A stretch of DNA of 64,000 nt from Marinilactibacillus sp. Marseille-P9653 (GCF_916618885.1 NZ_CAKAKH010000001.1:558001-622000); one strand, 5' to 3'; positions 46,833 to 55,161 are shown, counted from the first letter of the stretch. Numbers and translations are program-made. The notes: a model not told the origin generated them from the letters alone.

Positions 46833-47450
46833 TTGTTACAAAGTATTATTTCAGCAATCGCTGTTTACATTTCTACCAGTATTGATTATTTATTTATCTT
46901 GTTGATTATTTTTTCTCAAAGTCATACGAAAAAAGGTCTCCGTCAGATTTATTTGGGGCAATACCTTGGAACAGGTATTTTAGTAGCCGTAAGTTTATTT
47001 GCAGCTTATGTGCTGAATTTTATTCCTCAGGATTGGATTATTGGACTTCTTGGATTAATACCGATTTATCTAGGAATTCGAGTTGCCATGGTTGGTGAAG
47101 AGGAAGAGGAGGAAGAAGAAGTTGTTGAGAAACTAGAATCTCGAGGAACAAATCGCTTGTTCTGGACAGTTGCTTTAATAACAATTGCGTCTGGTGGAGA
47201 TAATTTAGGTATTTATATTCCTTACTTCACTTCTTTAGTTGTTTCAGAAATTGTTATTTCTCTAGTTGTATTTGCTATCTCCGTGGCGGTTCTTTGCTAT
47301 ATCAGTTATAAACTGGCAAAAATTTCTTTTGTCTCTGAAACGTTAGAAAAATATGAACGAATTATCGTCCCTGTGGTGTTTATTGGATTAGGAATCTTTA
47401 TTTTGGTTGAAAATGGAACCATACAAACAGTTCTCAATTTATTAAACTAG
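46833..47450 (+). CDS. cadD: CadD family cadmium resistance transporter
   Basis: 205 residues from a TTG at 46833 after GGGGGAAG. Membrane protein with the CadD start SAIAVYISTSIDYLFILLIIFSQ, GQYLGTGILVAVSLFAAYVL and GLIPIYLGIRVA, a Glu-rich cytoplasmic loop (seven consecutive E) and IASGGDNLGIYIPYF. Gives cadmium resistance in staphylococci and LAB. Operon with cadC, ended by a strong terminator. Confidence 0.92.
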   Translation: MLQSIISAIAVYISTSIDYLFILLIIFSQSHTKKGLRQIYLGQYLGTGILVAVSLFAAYVLNFIPQDWIIGLLGLIPIYLGIRVAMVGEEEEEEEEVVEKLESRGTNRLFWTVALITIASGGDNLGIYIPYFTSLVVSEIVISLVVFAISVAVLCYISYKLAKISFVSETLEKYERIIVPVVFIGLGIFILVENGTIQTVLNLLN

Positions 47451-47461
47451 CACTATAGTGA

Positions 47462-47517
47462 ATTTCAAACAAAAAGGCAGCGAGGTTATTAAACCTCGCT
47501 GCCTTTTTGTTTGAAAT
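47462..47517. terminator. Bidirectional terminator
   Basis: A perfect 26-bp inverted repeat, ATTTCAAACAAAAAGGCAGC and on, with T5 on each strand; between cadD and the convergent ArsR gene. Confidence 0.95.
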
Positions 47518-47551
47518 AACGAATTGTAAAAGCTTGTTGCTTTAGAATTTT

Positions 47552-47866
47552 TTATTTTTCTGGTTCTTTGATATGGGTCAAAACTTGCTCAAGGATACTA
47601 AAAATATGAAGATCGTCAAGGCTATAGATCATACTTTTACCAGCTCTTTTCGCTTTTACTAATCTTGAAGTCTTTAACGTTTTTAATTGGTGAGAAATTG
47701 CGGATTGTTCCATACTCAAAGACTGCGCAATAGTTCCAACACTCAGTTCTTCCTTTTGCAAAAGGAATAAAATCGACAGTCGTGTGGGGTCGCTGATAAT
47801 TTTAAAGATCTTACTTACCTCTTGTATAGATTCATTTTCTAATGGAGAAGTTAACGATGGTTTCAT
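47552..47866 (-). CDS. CzrA/SmtB-type ArsR-family regulator
   Basis: 104 residues. HTH VGTIAQSLSMEQSAISHQLKTLKTSRLVKAKRAGKSMIYSL; the alpha-5 metal site is Asp85, His87, His98 and Glu101, matching the D-x-H-x10-H-x2-H/E spacing of Zn/Co sensors such as CzrA. So this sensor differs from the Cys-based CadC in the same cassette. Divergent from the P1B ATPase gene, its likely target. ATG at 47866 with GGAGAGA. Confidence 0.9.
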   Translation of the reverse strand: MKPSLTSPLENESIQEVSKIFKIISDPTRLSILFLLQKEELSVGTIAQSLSMEQSAISHQLKTLKTSRLVKAKRAGKSMIYSLDDLHIFSILEQVLTHIKEPEK

Positions 47867-47999
47867 AGATTTATCTCTCCTTCATATGTGTAATGGTTCA
47901 TATTTAGATTATCAAAAGATAAGGATAAAGCAAGTTTTTTATGAAAAGCAGCTGTTTTAGCCTTCTATTTTTTATCAAATAAATAAGATACCTATTTTT

Positions 48000-48060
48000 T
48001 TGACAAGTCAGACATAACGTTATATAATGAATGCACAAACATATGAATGGTTGTTCATTT
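48000..48060 (+). promoter_or_regulatory. P1B-ATPase promoter and CzrA-like operator
   Basis: -35 TTGACA (48000-48005), 17-base spacer, -10 TATAAT (48023-48028). Downstream ATATGAATGGTTGTTCATTT has TGAA-6-TTCA (48044-48057), the core of CzrA/SmtB operators. Two more TTCATAT half-sites lie at 47881-47902 near the regulator start. Confidence 0.7.
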
Positions 48061-48140
48061 GTAATGCGTAAACATTACGATTTAAGAAAATAATTAATAT
48101 AAACAAAAAACAAAAGTTTTATTAAGAAAGGTGATATAAA

Positions 48141-50060
48141 ATGAAAGATATTCAGGAGAAAGACACTCACGAACATGGTAGTCATAATCATGACCATAAT
48201 CACGGAAAAATGCCCATTGTATTATACTTTATTGGTTTAGCATTGGCACTCATTGCGTTATTTTTAGACGGAGAAAATAGTTTGTTACAAAATAGTTTAT
48301 TTTCAATCGCTTCAATTAGCGCTGGCTATCATGTCATTATTCTTGAAGGAATTGGTGAAACGATTGAAAACACTAAAAATAAAAAGAAATTTACACCCAA
48401 CTCGCATATTTTAATGGGAACAGCTTCACTAGGAGCTTCTCTGATAGGAAATTTTTGGGAAGGAACTTTATTGATACTTATCTTCTCTGGAGCACATTTT
48501 CTTGAGGATTACGCTGAAGGAAGAAGTAAAAGAGAAATTACCAAGTTGTTAGAAATGAATCCAACAACAGCTAGACTGATCACGAGTGATGGAAATACAA
48601 CAATCGTGGATGTGAATGAATTAAAAGTGGGAGATCAACTTCAAGTATTAAACGGTGACCAAGTGCCTATTGACGGTACCATATTATCTGGGTCTACTTC
48701 CATTGACGAATCTTCTATTAATGGTGAGAGTATCCCAAAAGAGAAGTCAAAAGGAGACGGAGTTTTTGGGAGTACAATTAACGGAACAGGTACGTTTACA
48801 ATGGAAGTCACGAAAGAAAATAAAGATACTGTTTTTTCAAAAATTTTACAGCTAGTAAATCAAAATCAAGAGAATCAAACAAAAGCTTCTAGCATTATCC
48901 AAAAATTTGAGCCTAAGTATGTTAAATTCGTTTTAATTGCAATTCCACTATTTATTTTACTCACTCCTGTACTTTTTGATTGGACATGGTCACAAAGTAT
49001 CTATAGAGGACTAGTTCTTTTAGTTGCGGCTTCACCGTGTGCTCTAGCGGCAGCTACTGTATCTGTAACATTATCAGCTACGTCGAATCTAGCAAAAAGA
49101 GGTGTACTTTCAAAAGGAAGTTCCTATTTGTCGCAGTTAGCTGATATTCAAGCCATTGCCTTTGATAAAACTGGAACCTTAACTAAAGGAAAACCTGAAG
49201 TAACAAATGATTATTTTGCTGATTCTGTGGACAAGGAAAGTATGATTGATATCGTAGTGGCTCTTGAAAAAGAATCAAATCACCCATTAGCAAGTGCTAT
49301 TTTAAAAAAGTATGAACAAAAAAATAAACTAGCTATTGAAGTGGAAAATCAGATTGGAAAAGGTTTAACAGGTGTTTATAACGGAAAAACTTATCGTATA
49401 GGAAAACCGAGCTCTTTTGACGCTGTATCTGATGAATACACACGTTTGAATAAAGAATGGGCTTCAGAAGGTAAGACGGTTGTATACGTATCAGAGAATG
49501 AACAAGTAATCGTTCTTATAGGATTAATGGATGTTCCAAGTGAAAATGCGAAAGCAACGATAGATTATTTTAAGAAACTTGGTATCCATACTACTTTAAT
49601 AACTGGGGACTCTGAAATGACAGGACAAGCCGTCGGTAAACAATTAGGAGTAGACCAAGTGATTGCAAATGTCATGCCGGAAGATAAATCGAAAATTATC
49701 ACTGAACAACAAGAAAATTATGGCGTGACCGCTATGGTGGGAGATGGTGTAAATGACGCACCTGCTCTTGTGAAAGCAGATGTTGGAATTGCTATGGGAG
49801 ATGGTACTGATGTTGCAGTAGATGTCTCTGATTTAGTTTTAATGAAAAATGATTTATCTAAATTAGTCAAAGCTCATGAGATTTCTTTAAAAATGAATCG
49901 TGTTACTTGGCAAAACATTATTTTCTCAATGGCCGTTGTAGCCTTTTTAGTTGTCGTTAGTTTATTAGGATTAACGGATATAGCCATTAGTGTCATCATT
50001 CATGAAGGAAGTACCTTAGTCGTAATACTAAATGGTCTACGATTATTAAAAACTAAATAA
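48141..50060 (+). CDS. Heavy-metal P-type ATPase, P1B-4 class (Zn/Co/Cd export)
   Basis: 639 residues. A His-rich N-terminus (HEHGSHNHDHNH) replaces HMA domains. TM region, actuator SINGESIPKEK, SPC at 298-300 in TM4, DKTGTLT (Asp342), HP motif in SNHPLASAIL, GDGVNDAPAL, and HEGST in the penultimate helix. SPC plus HEGGT-like identifies class P1B-4, whose members export Co2+, Zn2+ or Cd2+. Single-gene unit under the CzrA-like regulator; adjacent to CadC-CadD in one cassette. Confidence 0.92.
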   Translation: MKDIQEKDTHEHGSHNHDHNHGKMPIVLYFIGLALALIALFLDGENSLLQNSLFSIASISAGYHVIILEGIGETIENTKNKKKFTPNSHILMGTASLGASLIGNFWEGTLLILIFSGAHFLEDYAEGRSKREITKLLEMNPTTARLITSDGNTTIVDVNELKVGDQLQVLNGDQVPIDGTILSGSTSIDESSINGESIPKEKSKGDGVFGSTINGTGTFTMEVTKENKDTVFSKILQLVNQNQENQTKASSIIQKFEPKYVKFVLIAIPLFILLTPVLFDWTWSQSIYRGLVLLVAASPCALAAATVSVTLSATSNLAKRGVLSKGSSYLSQLADIQAIAFDKTGTLTKGKPEVTNDYFADSVDKESMIDIVVALEKESNHPLASAILKKYEQKNKLAIEVENQIGKGLTGVYNGKTYRIGKPSSFDAVSDEYTRLNKEWASEGKTVVYVSENEQVIVLIGLMDVPSENAKATIDYFKKLGIHTTLITGDSEMTGQAVGKQLGVDQVIANVMPEDKSKIITEQQENYGVTAMVGDGVNDAPALVKADVGIAMGDGTDVAVDVSDLVLMKNDLSKLVKAHEISLKMNRVTWQNIIFSMAVVAFLVVVSLLGLTDIAISVIIHEGSTLVVILNGLRLLKTK

Positions 50061-50065
50061 ATACA

Positions 50066-50302
50066 CTAAATTGAATATAAACATTTTTTGATTAGAAAAA
50101 GGATTCTATCGCTTAAAAAGCAATAGAATCCTTTTTCTAATACTGTTATTTTATATTGAGTACGTAAGGCAACAATTACATTTTCAATAACATCTTGCTG
50201 CATGGCTTGAATAAGCAATTGCGTTTCTAAATAGTCTTTTATTTCTTCAACAAGTACTAAAATCTTAGCATTTATTGGTATATAGACGTTTGCTGATAAC
50301 AT
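50066..50302 (-). CDS. Cassette-end small protein, copy 2
   Basis: 78 residues from the ATG at 50302; LSANVYIPINAKILVLVEEI, then KDYLETQLLIQAMQQDVIENVIVALRTQYK, matches copy 1 (about 70% over the first 40). The tail after residue 56 reads into the terminator (VLEKGFYCFLSDRILF), so the natural stop may have been lost here. Function unknown. Confidence 0.55.
   Translation of the reverse strand: MLSANVYIPINAKILVLVEEIKDYLETQLLIQAMQQDVIENVIVALRTQYKITVLEKGFYCFLSDRILFLIKKCLYSI
50091..50142. terminator. Bidirectional terminator
   Basis: ATTAGAAAAAGGATTCTAT pairs with its complement ending CTTTTTCTAAT; between the convergent P1B-ATPase and copy-2 genes. Confidence 0.88.
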
Positions 50303-50308
50303 ACCCTT

Positions 50309-50357
50309 CACCTTCCTTTATTTTCGTTACAGGTAATAACGAAAATAAAGGGAGGTG
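50309..50357 (-). promoter_or_regulatory. SD-sequestering leader hairpin, copy 2
   Basis: A 21-bp stem with one mismatch pairs 50309-50329 with 50337-50357 around a 7-base loop. The 3' arm (minus strand) ends AAGGAAGGTG, the ribosome binding site of copy 2. The stem sequence differs from copy 1, but the pairing is kept. Confidence 0.7.
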
Positions 50358-50366
50358 TTACCATCT

Positions 50367-50396
50367 AATACATGAAATTAGATAAAATCATGTATC
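50367..50396 (+). repeat. Cassette-boundary site D
   Basis: 30 bp with arms ATACATGA and TCATGTAT, equal to site B at 28 of 30 positions although 5.2 kb away. Confidence 0.8.
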
Positions 50397-50428
50397 AAGA
50401 ATCCCATACCTATAGGGTTCTTTTTTTA
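50397..50428. terminator. Terminator-like hairpin between sites D and E
   Basis: AGAATCCCATA pairs with TATAGGGTTCT (two non-standard pairs), followed by T7. Confidence 0.65.
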
Positions 50429-50439
50429 TTGTAGTGTCC

Positions 50440-50480
50440 AATACACGATTTAGTGGTATCATGATTAGAATCATGTATCA
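50440..50480 (+). repeat. Compound boundary site E
   Basis: AATACACGATTT (left arm as in site A) and AATCATGTATCA (right arm as in site D) lie 17 bases apart with a further ATCATGAT in between. It ends 27 bases before the recombinase ATG. Confidence 0.5.
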
Positions 50481-50506
50481 TAACAATCTAAGGAGAGAGC
50501 ATTTCA

Positions 50507-50923
50507 ATGACTTATAATGTACAGCCGTTAAGAACACAGCAAGAGATAAATGACTTCTTATTTTGTTTGCGAAGAAACAAAAATGCTAAGAGAGACGTTT
50601 TTCTATTTTTAATTGGAATCAATAGTGGATTGCGTATGTCAGATATTGTTAAACTGAAAAAGAAAGACATTATCTCCTCAAAAAACCCAAGAATTATAGA
50701 ACAAAAAACTGGAAAAACTAGAATTTTGTATTTAAGTAGTCTTCAAGACCTGATTCAAGAATATACTGTAGACTTAAATATAGATGATTACTTATTTCCC
50801 AGCACCTTGTTTTTTTGTTTTCGATTTTTTAAAAATAGTTACATTAGAAATTTTCACTTTTTTATGACTAGCGTTATCATTAGAATAAACTGTTTTCTGC
50901 TATCAATCAGATTTGGAGACTAA
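50507..50923 (+). pseudogene. Truncated small tyrosine recombinase
   Basis: 138 residues, of which the first 98 are recombinase: TQQEINDFLFCLRRNKNAKRDVFLFLIG, NSGLRMSDIVKLKKKDI (catalytic Arg-I) and EQKTGKTRILYLS (beta-strand Lys). After DYLFPS the sequence becomes unrelated Phe-rich text, with no HxxR or tyrosine. It belongs to the small (about 190-residue) plasmid integrases without a core-binding domain. The 3' half has been lost. ATG at 50507 after AAGGAGAG. Confidence 0.8.
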
Positions 50924-51007
50924 AAGGAATCTAATTGTAAGCGAATAAAATCTTGTTGCTTTTATTGAAAGGGTATGTCACAATGATTTTGAAAGAAAAT
51001 TGAATAT

Positions 51008-51104
51008 CTTTCACTAGGGGCGCCAATTGATCGTTGGCTGAGAAAAGCAGTTGCTTAGTCCCTTTGAACCTGATCTAGTTAATACTAGCGTAGGGAAGTG
51101 AGCC
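51008..51104 (+). ncRNA. TPP riboswitch (THI element)
   Basis: Conserved segments in order: CACTAGGGGCGCC, GGCTGAGA, CCCTTTGAACCTGATCTAGT, TAATACTAGCGTAGGGAAGTG. These are the J, pyrimidine- and pyrophosphate-sensing elements of the TPP aptamer. Binding of thiamine pyrophosphate should allow the downstream terminator and shut off precursor uptake. Confidence 0.97.
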
Positions 51105-51176
51105 ACGAATTTTTTGATAAAGGAATATCTACCCAGTATGGATAGGTATGCTTTTTGACAATGATGAACATTTAGT

Positions 51177-51216
51177 GAGCCACTCTACGCAAAAAAGTAG
51201 AGTGGCTTTTTTGTGT
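51177..51216 (+). terminator. TPP-riboswitch terminator
   Basis: GAGCCACTCTAC pairs with GTAGAGTGGC then T6. A second GAGCCAC copy at 51099-51105 could pair with the terminator 3' arm as antiterminator. Confidence 0.88.
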
Positions 51217-51378
51217 GGAGCGAATGTTACTAAATATTAGTCCATTAAAATTCAACTTAAATTGAATACATATTTTTTAAGGGCCGTCTTTTACTTACCT
51301 TGGATTATCTACTCAAGTTCAAACAGGCTGCTGCTGATCTTCACTCTCCTCAAAAATAGTTTAGGAGGACATAGATAA

Positions 51379-51966
51379 ATGAACAAAAATAAGAAGATGA
51401 CTTTGCGCGATGTGATTGCAATGTCGGTGATTTCAATTGTTTTCGGAATCTTATATCTTTTCTGGATTTTCATTAACGGAACGTTCGGAGCAGCTATAGG
51501 GCCTTTTTCTACAGCTATTTTATCCGGTTTATGGATTATGGCATGTACAGTGTGTGGTTACATTATTCAAAAACCAGGAGTGGCTTTTGTGGCACAAATG
51601 ATGGCGGCTTTAACAGAAGTACTTGTCGGTTCGGTTAGCGCAGGTTCTGTTTTAATACTTGGTTTTACACAAGGACTAGCGTGTGAACTGATTCTACTGA
51701 TTTTGATGTACAAAGCTTGGGGAAGGAAGACGATTATTCTGATGGGAATGGCTGGAACGATGGGGAACTTTTTAACGTCGTATTACTTATTTGAATGGAA
51801 TCTTTTGGCGCCTTGGATGTTGACTTCTTTGATCATCATCATGCTCTTAAGCGGTGGTATTACCGGATGGTGGAGTGTGTTGATTGCAGAGTCATTGGGT
51901 AAAACGGGGGTACTAGATTCCTTCCCCGTAATGAAAGGAAATCAAGGACGTGCTGTTGATGGCTAG
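51379..51966 (+). CDS. ykoE: ECF transporter substrate-binding subunit YkoE (HMP/thiamine precursor)
   Basis: 195 residues, about five membrane helices, N-terminal MTLRDVIAMSVISIVFGILYLFW, and FAQQM-like region VAFVAQMMAALTEVLVGS, as in YkoE. The S component that binds the thiamine hydroxymethylpyrimidine moiety. ATG at 51379 after TAGGAGGAC. First gene after the TPP riboswitch and operonic with ykoD (8-base overlap). Confidence 0.9.
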   Translation: MNKNKKMTLRDVIAMSVISIVFGILYLFWIFINGTFGAAIGPFSTAILSGLWIMACTVCGYIIQKPGVAFVAQMMAALTEVLVGSVSAGSVLILGFTQGLACELILLILMYKAWGRKTIILMGMAGTMGNFLTSYYLFEWNLLAPWMLTSLIIIMLLSGGITGWWSVLIAESLGKTGVLDSFPVMKGNQGRAVDG

Positions 51967-53605
51967 GATAAAATGTGAAAACTTAACTATCCAGTATCCT
52001 TTTAGAAAAAAACCTGCAATCGAAGATTTTTCTGCTGTATTCTCAAGCGGTAAGAGAACTTTGCTGATTGGTCCCAGTGGTGCCGGGAAAAGTTCTCTTA
52101 TCTTAGCACTGAATGGATTGATTCCCCAATCCATAGAGGCATCCGTTACAGGAAAAATCCTAGTGGGCGAGATTGATCCACAAGCAAGCGCACAAGGAAG
52201 TTTAAGCAAGCAAGTTGCAATACTTTTTCAAGACCCCGAAACACAGTTTTGTATGGTCACAGTAGAGGAAGAAGTGGCTTTTGGTCTGGAAAATCTCTCT
52301 TATTCAAAAATAGAGATGGATAAAGTGATCGAGTCGTCTTTAAAAAAAGTCGGGTTGTTTGATCGTCGAAAAGAGGCTATTTATTCGCTGTCTGGAGGGA
52401 TGAAGCAGAAATTGGCTTTTGCCTGTTTGATGGCAATTGATCCGGATGTACTGATTCTGGATGAACCGACTGCTAATCTGGATCCGCAATCCAGTCGAGA
52501 CTTAATCAAATTACTCAATGAGTGGTCGAAGGATACCGGGAAAACCTTGATTGTGATTGAACATCAAGTCGAAGACGTACTACCGATCATAGACGAGGTC
52601 ATTGCTTTGGATAAAGAAGGCTATAAAATCGTACAAGGTTCTCCGCGAGAAGTGTTTCAGCAACAAGGAAAGATCTTAATGAAAGAAGGCATTTTTCTAC
52701 CTTACGCTTCTACATTGGCTTTGAAAACTGGAGAAAACTGGAATCCTTTTCCTCTAACGGGAATAGAATTGAAGGGTCAAATAGAAGCATCTTCTCCACC
52801 TCTTCCAATAGTTTTAAATGAGAAGAAAGAGACATTACTTAAAGTGTCTAATCTAACTTTTCACTATCCAGAACAAGCATCCTTGTTTAATGATTTATCC
52901 TTTTCCGTAGAAAAAGGTAGTATCGTAGCGATTGTTGGAGAAAACGGAGCAGGAAAATCTACATTAGCAAAACTGATGGTTCGGGCGTTAACACCTGAGG
53001 CTGGAAGTATCTCATTTAAACAAAAAAATTTGCAAGATTATAGCGATACAGAATTTCTGCAAGAAGTTAGCTTAGTCTTTCAAAGACCAGAATTACAGTT
53101 TATTGCGGAGTCGGTTGCAGCGGAAATGGCATTTGGTCCGTCTTTGCTTCAACTAGAAAACTGGGAGACAGAAACGGATGTCTTGCTTGAAGAGTTTGGT
53201 CTGGCTAAATTGAAAAAGGCACATCCTTATACCTTGTCACAAGGACAGAAAAGACGTCTATCGGTTGCCATTATGTTAGCGAATGGACAAAAATGCTTGA
53301 TACTAGATGAACCGACATTTGGTCAAGATGCAGCGAATACAAAGGCGTTAATGGCGCAATTAGTTAAGAAGCAACAAGAAGGCTTTACCTTTATTATGAT
53401 CACACATGATATGGATTTAGTGGAGCGGTATGCTTCTAAAGTGATTGTACTGGATGAAGGGAAATGCTTGTATCAAGGCTCACCGCAAGCCTTGTTCCAT
53501 ACCCCTTCGAATCATTCTATTGTCAGCCAAGCAAACTTGATTGTGCCGGAACAGTTGAGTTTGGAGAGACTTGTAAACGAAAGTAGAGGGAAACAGTATG
53601 CTTGA
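51959..53605 (+). CDS. ykoD: ECF transporter duplicated ATPase YkoD
   Basis: 548 residues, two ABC domains in one chain. First: GPSGAGKSSL, SLSGGMKQKLAFA, LILDEPTANLD. Second (from about 305): GENGAGKSTLAK, LSQGQKRRLSVAIML (degenerate signature), LILDEPTFGQD. Powers YkoE uptake with YkoC. Start at ATG 51959 (GTG at 51950 also in frame). Overlaps ykoC by eight bases. Confidence 0.93.
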   Translation: MARIKCENLTIQYPFRKKPAIEDFSAVFSSGKRTLLIGPSGAGKSSLILALNGLIPQSIEASVTGKILVGEIDPQASAQGSLSKQVAILFQDPETQFCMVTVEEEVAFGLENLSYSKIEMDKVIESSLKKVGLFDRRKEAIYSLSGGMKQKLAFACLMAIDPDVLILDEPTANLDPQSSRDLIKLLNEWSKDTGKTLIVIEHQVEDVLPIIDEVIALDKEGYKIVQGSPREVFQQQGKILMKEGIFLPYASTLALKTGENWNPFPLTGIELKGQIEASSPPLPIVLNEKKETLLKVSNLTFHYPEQASLFNDLSFSVEKGSIVAIVGENGAGKSTLAKLMVRALTPEAGSISFKQKNLQDYSDTEFLQEVSLVFQRPELQFIAESVAAEMAFGPSLLQLENWETETDVLLEEFGLAKLKKAHPYTLSQGQKRRLSVAIMLANGQKCLILDEPTFGQDAANTKALMAQLVKKQQEGFTFIMITHDMDLVERYASKVIVLDEGKCLYQGSPQALFHTPSNHSIVSQANLIVPEQLSLERLVNESRGKQYA

Positions 53606-54377
53606 TCGTATACAAAAACAAGAAGGGTTCTTGCAATCTGTGAATCCCTTGCTTAAATTAGTGAGTTTGATAACGGTTGTTTTAACCATGTTGCTTTTTT
53701 TGGATCCTTGGACGCCGCTTTTAATTTACATTATGACGTTTTCGGTGATTGTCTTATTAGGAAAGGTCCCGATCAAGCTAGTGTTACTGACGACCATCCC
53801 TTTTTTCCTATTTGGATTGTCTTTCATATGGATTTATACGGTATTTCCATCTGAGCGTGGGCAAACCATTTTGTTTACCGTTTTAGGAATGCCGATTGCT
53901 TTAGAAAATCTCATGCACGGCATTTCTTTAGGATTAAGAAGCGTCGTTTTTGGTACTTGGTCGCTACTATTTATCTTTACCACCGAACCGACTGCTTTAT
54001 TACTCAGCATGGTACAACATGCCAAGTTACCACCAAAGTTTGGCTATGGTTTAATGGTAGCGTATAGATTATTGCCCACTTTTAAAGAGGAATTGGAACA
54101 ACTACGCTTGTCCTACCGTCTACGAGGCATTACAGAAAAGAAAACCCTTCGTGGAGCGGTTGAGCAGACTCGTCGCTACAGCATTCCCTTACTGGCTAGT
54201 GCGATTCGTAAGTCCACACGTACAGCGATTGCGATGGAGTCAAAAGGCTTTACTGGAGATAGAAATAGAAGTTACTACCGAACCATTCACTGGGGCAAAC
54301 CAGATATACTTTACTGCGTTCTATTAGTAACAAGCGCCGTTTTAATCTTTATCGTTCGAGAACATTACTTTTTATAA
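53598..54377 (+). CDS. ykoC: ECF transporter transmembrane subunit YkoC
   Basis: 259 residues, CbiQ/EcfT-like T component: helices 20-110, then the coupling helices with YRLRGITEKKTLRGAVEQ and the second Ala-Arg-Gly-type motif IAMESKGFTGDRNRSYYR, which bind the ATPases. Completes the thiamine-precursor importer. Confidence 0.92.
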   Translation: MLDRIQKQEGFLQSVNPLLKLVSLITVVLTMLLFLDPWTPLLIYIMTFSVIVLLGKVPIKLVLLTTIPFFLFGLSFIWIYTVFPSERGQTILFTVLGMPIALENLMHGISLGLRSVVFGTWSLLFIFTTEPTALLLSMVQHAKLPPKFGYGLMVAYRLLPTFKEELEQLRLSYRLRGITEKKTLRGAVEQTRRYSIPLLASAIRKSTRTAIAMESKGFTGDRNRSYYRTIHWGKPDILYCVLLVTSAVLIFIVREHYFL

Positions 54378-54404
54378 AATAAACCTATTGGAGGAAACAA
54401 ACAG

Positions 54405-55070
54405 ATGACATTTACGGAAGAACTACGCATGGAAGCAGATCCGATTTTTGAGGCTATTTTCCAACACCCTTTTGTTAAAGGAATTGAAACAGGAACACTC
54501 AAACCGGAACAACTGATTCATTATGTTAAGCAAGACTTTGAATATTTAAATACCTTCATCCAGATTTACGGACTGGCGATTTCTCGTTGTGAGAAAAGAG
54601 AAGATATGCGTCTGTTTCACGATAAAATGGCTTTTATTTTGAATGAGGAAATACATCCACACAACAATTTTTGTGAGGTAGCCGGAGTGAATTATGATGA
54701 ATTACAATATGAGCCGCTAGCGCCTACTGCTTTAAACTACACTCGACACATGCTAGATGTTGCCAATAAAGGTCGCATTGGAGAAATCCTTGCCGTATTG
54801 CTGCCGTGCCCCTGGACGTATTATGAAATTGGCGTCTATTTGAAAAATAAACTAAATGTACAAGAAGACCATCCATTTTATGAGTGGATCACGTTTTATG
54901 CATCAACAGAAGGAACTGGACAATTTAGAAATCGATTAGATGAATATGCCGAAACTGCTTCTGATGCAGAGAAAAAACGCATGAAAGATGCTTTTTTGAA
55001 AAGTTGTCAGCTTGAATTAATGTTCTGGGAAATGGCCTTCACAGAAGAAACATGGCCAGTAAAACTTTAA
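54405..55070 (+). CDS. tenA: TenA/thiaminase II (aminopyrimidine aminohydrolase)
   Basis: 221 residues. Catalytic Cys135 (LLPCPWTYYEIG), Asp44 (VKQDFEYL) and the Glu near the C-terminus coincide with Bacillus TenA numbering. Hydrolyses aminomethyl-HMP (a thiamine breakdown product) to HMP for salvage. The ATG at 54405 follows TGGAGGAAAC, 27 bases after ykoC, so under the same TPP switch: uptake and salvage in one unit. Confidence 0.95.
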   Translation: MTFTEELRMEADPIFEAIFQHPFVKGIETGTLKPEQLIHYVKQDFEYLNTFIQIYGLAISRCEKREDMRLFHDKMAFILNEEIHPHNNFCEVAGVNYDELQYEPLAPTALNYTRHMLDVANKGRIGEILAVLLPCPWTYYEIGVYLKNKLNVQEDHPFYEWITFYASTEGTGQFRNRLDEYAETASDAEKKRMKDAFLKSCQLELMFWEMAFTEETWPVKL

Positions 55071-55161
55071 TGACCTGAAAAAGATAGGCTTTTATCCATT
55101 CTACTAGTCTATTCCTCTCTATGGTATACTAATCCAAAACCGATCGATGAGGAGTAGAGGA

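Larger units (their letters stand above)
50924..51378 (+). other. Leader region of ykoEDC
   Basis: No gene. It holds the TPP riboswitch (51008-51104), an expression-platform terminator (51177-51216) and an untranslated stretch up to the ykoE ribosome binding site. Confidence 0.8.

Noticed and set aside
45177-50396. CRISPR array
   Set aside because: Repeats are 30 bp but spaced 0.4-4 kb with genes between, and there are no cas genes.
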